Positions 63,965 to 64,000 of a stretch of 64,000 nucleotides of DNA are shown here, in pieces. Under the pieces are notes generated by a model, which made no database searches, had not been told where the DNA came from, and saw nothing but the letters and a program-made list of their open reading frames with translations. A program made the position numbers and the translations under genes. The DNA comes from Alphaproteobacteria bacterium (lineage in GTDB: Bacteria > Pseudomonadota > Alphaproteobacteria > Rhodobacterales > Rhodobacteraceae). Each line of letters begins with the position of its first letter. Position 1 is the stretch's first letter. The DNA is taken from assembly GCA_030427405.1 (NCBI GenBank), contig JAUHXK010000005.1:1-64000 (forward strand), read 5' to 3'.

Positions 63965-64000
63965 ATGAACATGCAGACCACTTCCGTGATGGCCCCTCCT
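63965..64000 (+). CDS. Partial gene, N-terminus only (runs off the window)
   Basis: Twelve codons are visible: MNMQTTSVMAPP. From memory, roseobacter Tad loci carry a conserved AAA-type ATPase with a similar start (MNxQTTSxMAPP), so this is the likely product, but nothing in these few codons proves it. An internal ATG at 63971 is an alternative start. The motif TGCGCCAAATT lies upstream. Confidence 0.35.
   Translation, partial: MNMQTTSVMAPP

Overview
The window looks like a chromosomal segment from a Rhodobacterales (Roseobacter-group) alphaproteobacterium. The evidence is the high GC content, a GcrA cell-cycle regulator, an Entner-Doudoroff operon, a ctaC-ctaB-coxF-ctaG-ctaE cytochrome oxidase cluster running into surf1-thrC-M16 peptidase, a lysC-ptsP pair and a Tad/Flp pilus locus of roseobacter type. 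No rRNA, tRNA or CRISPR array was seen. Nearly all of it is core genome; the only mobile DNA is the end of an IS3-family element at the left edge.

Layout. 1-265: IS3 end inserted in a ferric-reductase-like gene, of which only the 3' end remains here. 262-2660: arginine biosynthesis (argD, argF), with a possible leaderless Arg-rich leader peptide upstream of argD. 2757-6462: EamA permease, orphan ABC-2 permease, gcrA, DUF2235 hydrolase. 6919-16381: valS, BenE transporter, DUF1992 protein, adenylate cyclase-hydrolase fusion, crotonase, beta-propeller lactonase-like protein, HisC-like aminotransferase. 16481-25318: AGXT-like aminotransferase, the zwf-edd-eda operon with a clear promoter and LacI-family operator, then ptsP and lysC. 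25485-33123: small secreted protein, DUF1178, NUDIX, EcsC, acetyltransferases, flavin reductase, SulP transporter, mtnP, LysE exporter. 33151-38485: small DNA-binding-like protein, apt, FAD-linked oxidase, MBL-like hydrolase, GNAT, M16 peptidase. 38482-44225: thrC, surf1 and cytochrome oxidase assembly/structural genes. 44402-52338: tldD, dprA, topA, scoAB, lytic transglycosylase. 52694-64000: the Tad pilus locus (two Flp-type pilins, cpaB, cpaC, OmpA lipoprotein, cpaE, cpaF, tadB, tadC, two TPR lipoproteins, prepilin peptidase) and the first codons of one more gene.

How it fits together. Glucose-6-phosphate goes through zwf-edd-eda to pyruvate and glyceraldehyde-3-phosphate; no pgl is present between zwf and edd. 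mtnP and apt form a methylthioadenosine-to-AMP salvage route. The ctaC-ctaE block encodes aa3-type oxidase subunits II and III plus heme O synthase and copper insertion; subunit I is not in the window. A perfect FNR-type box lies in the ctaC/tldD divergent region. The Tad locus is cut into short transcription units by strong hairpins.

The least conventional signals are: the Arg-codon leader upstream of argD; a dispersed 3'-of-gene element (hairpin plus GAGTATTT-N5/6-AGATGAAG) with copies after several stop codons and one near-identical copy inside valS; a Flp-type pilin carrying a Ser/Gly tandem-repeat tail; and a promoter-like element shared by the two pilin genes. No completely new multi-gene system was recognised.
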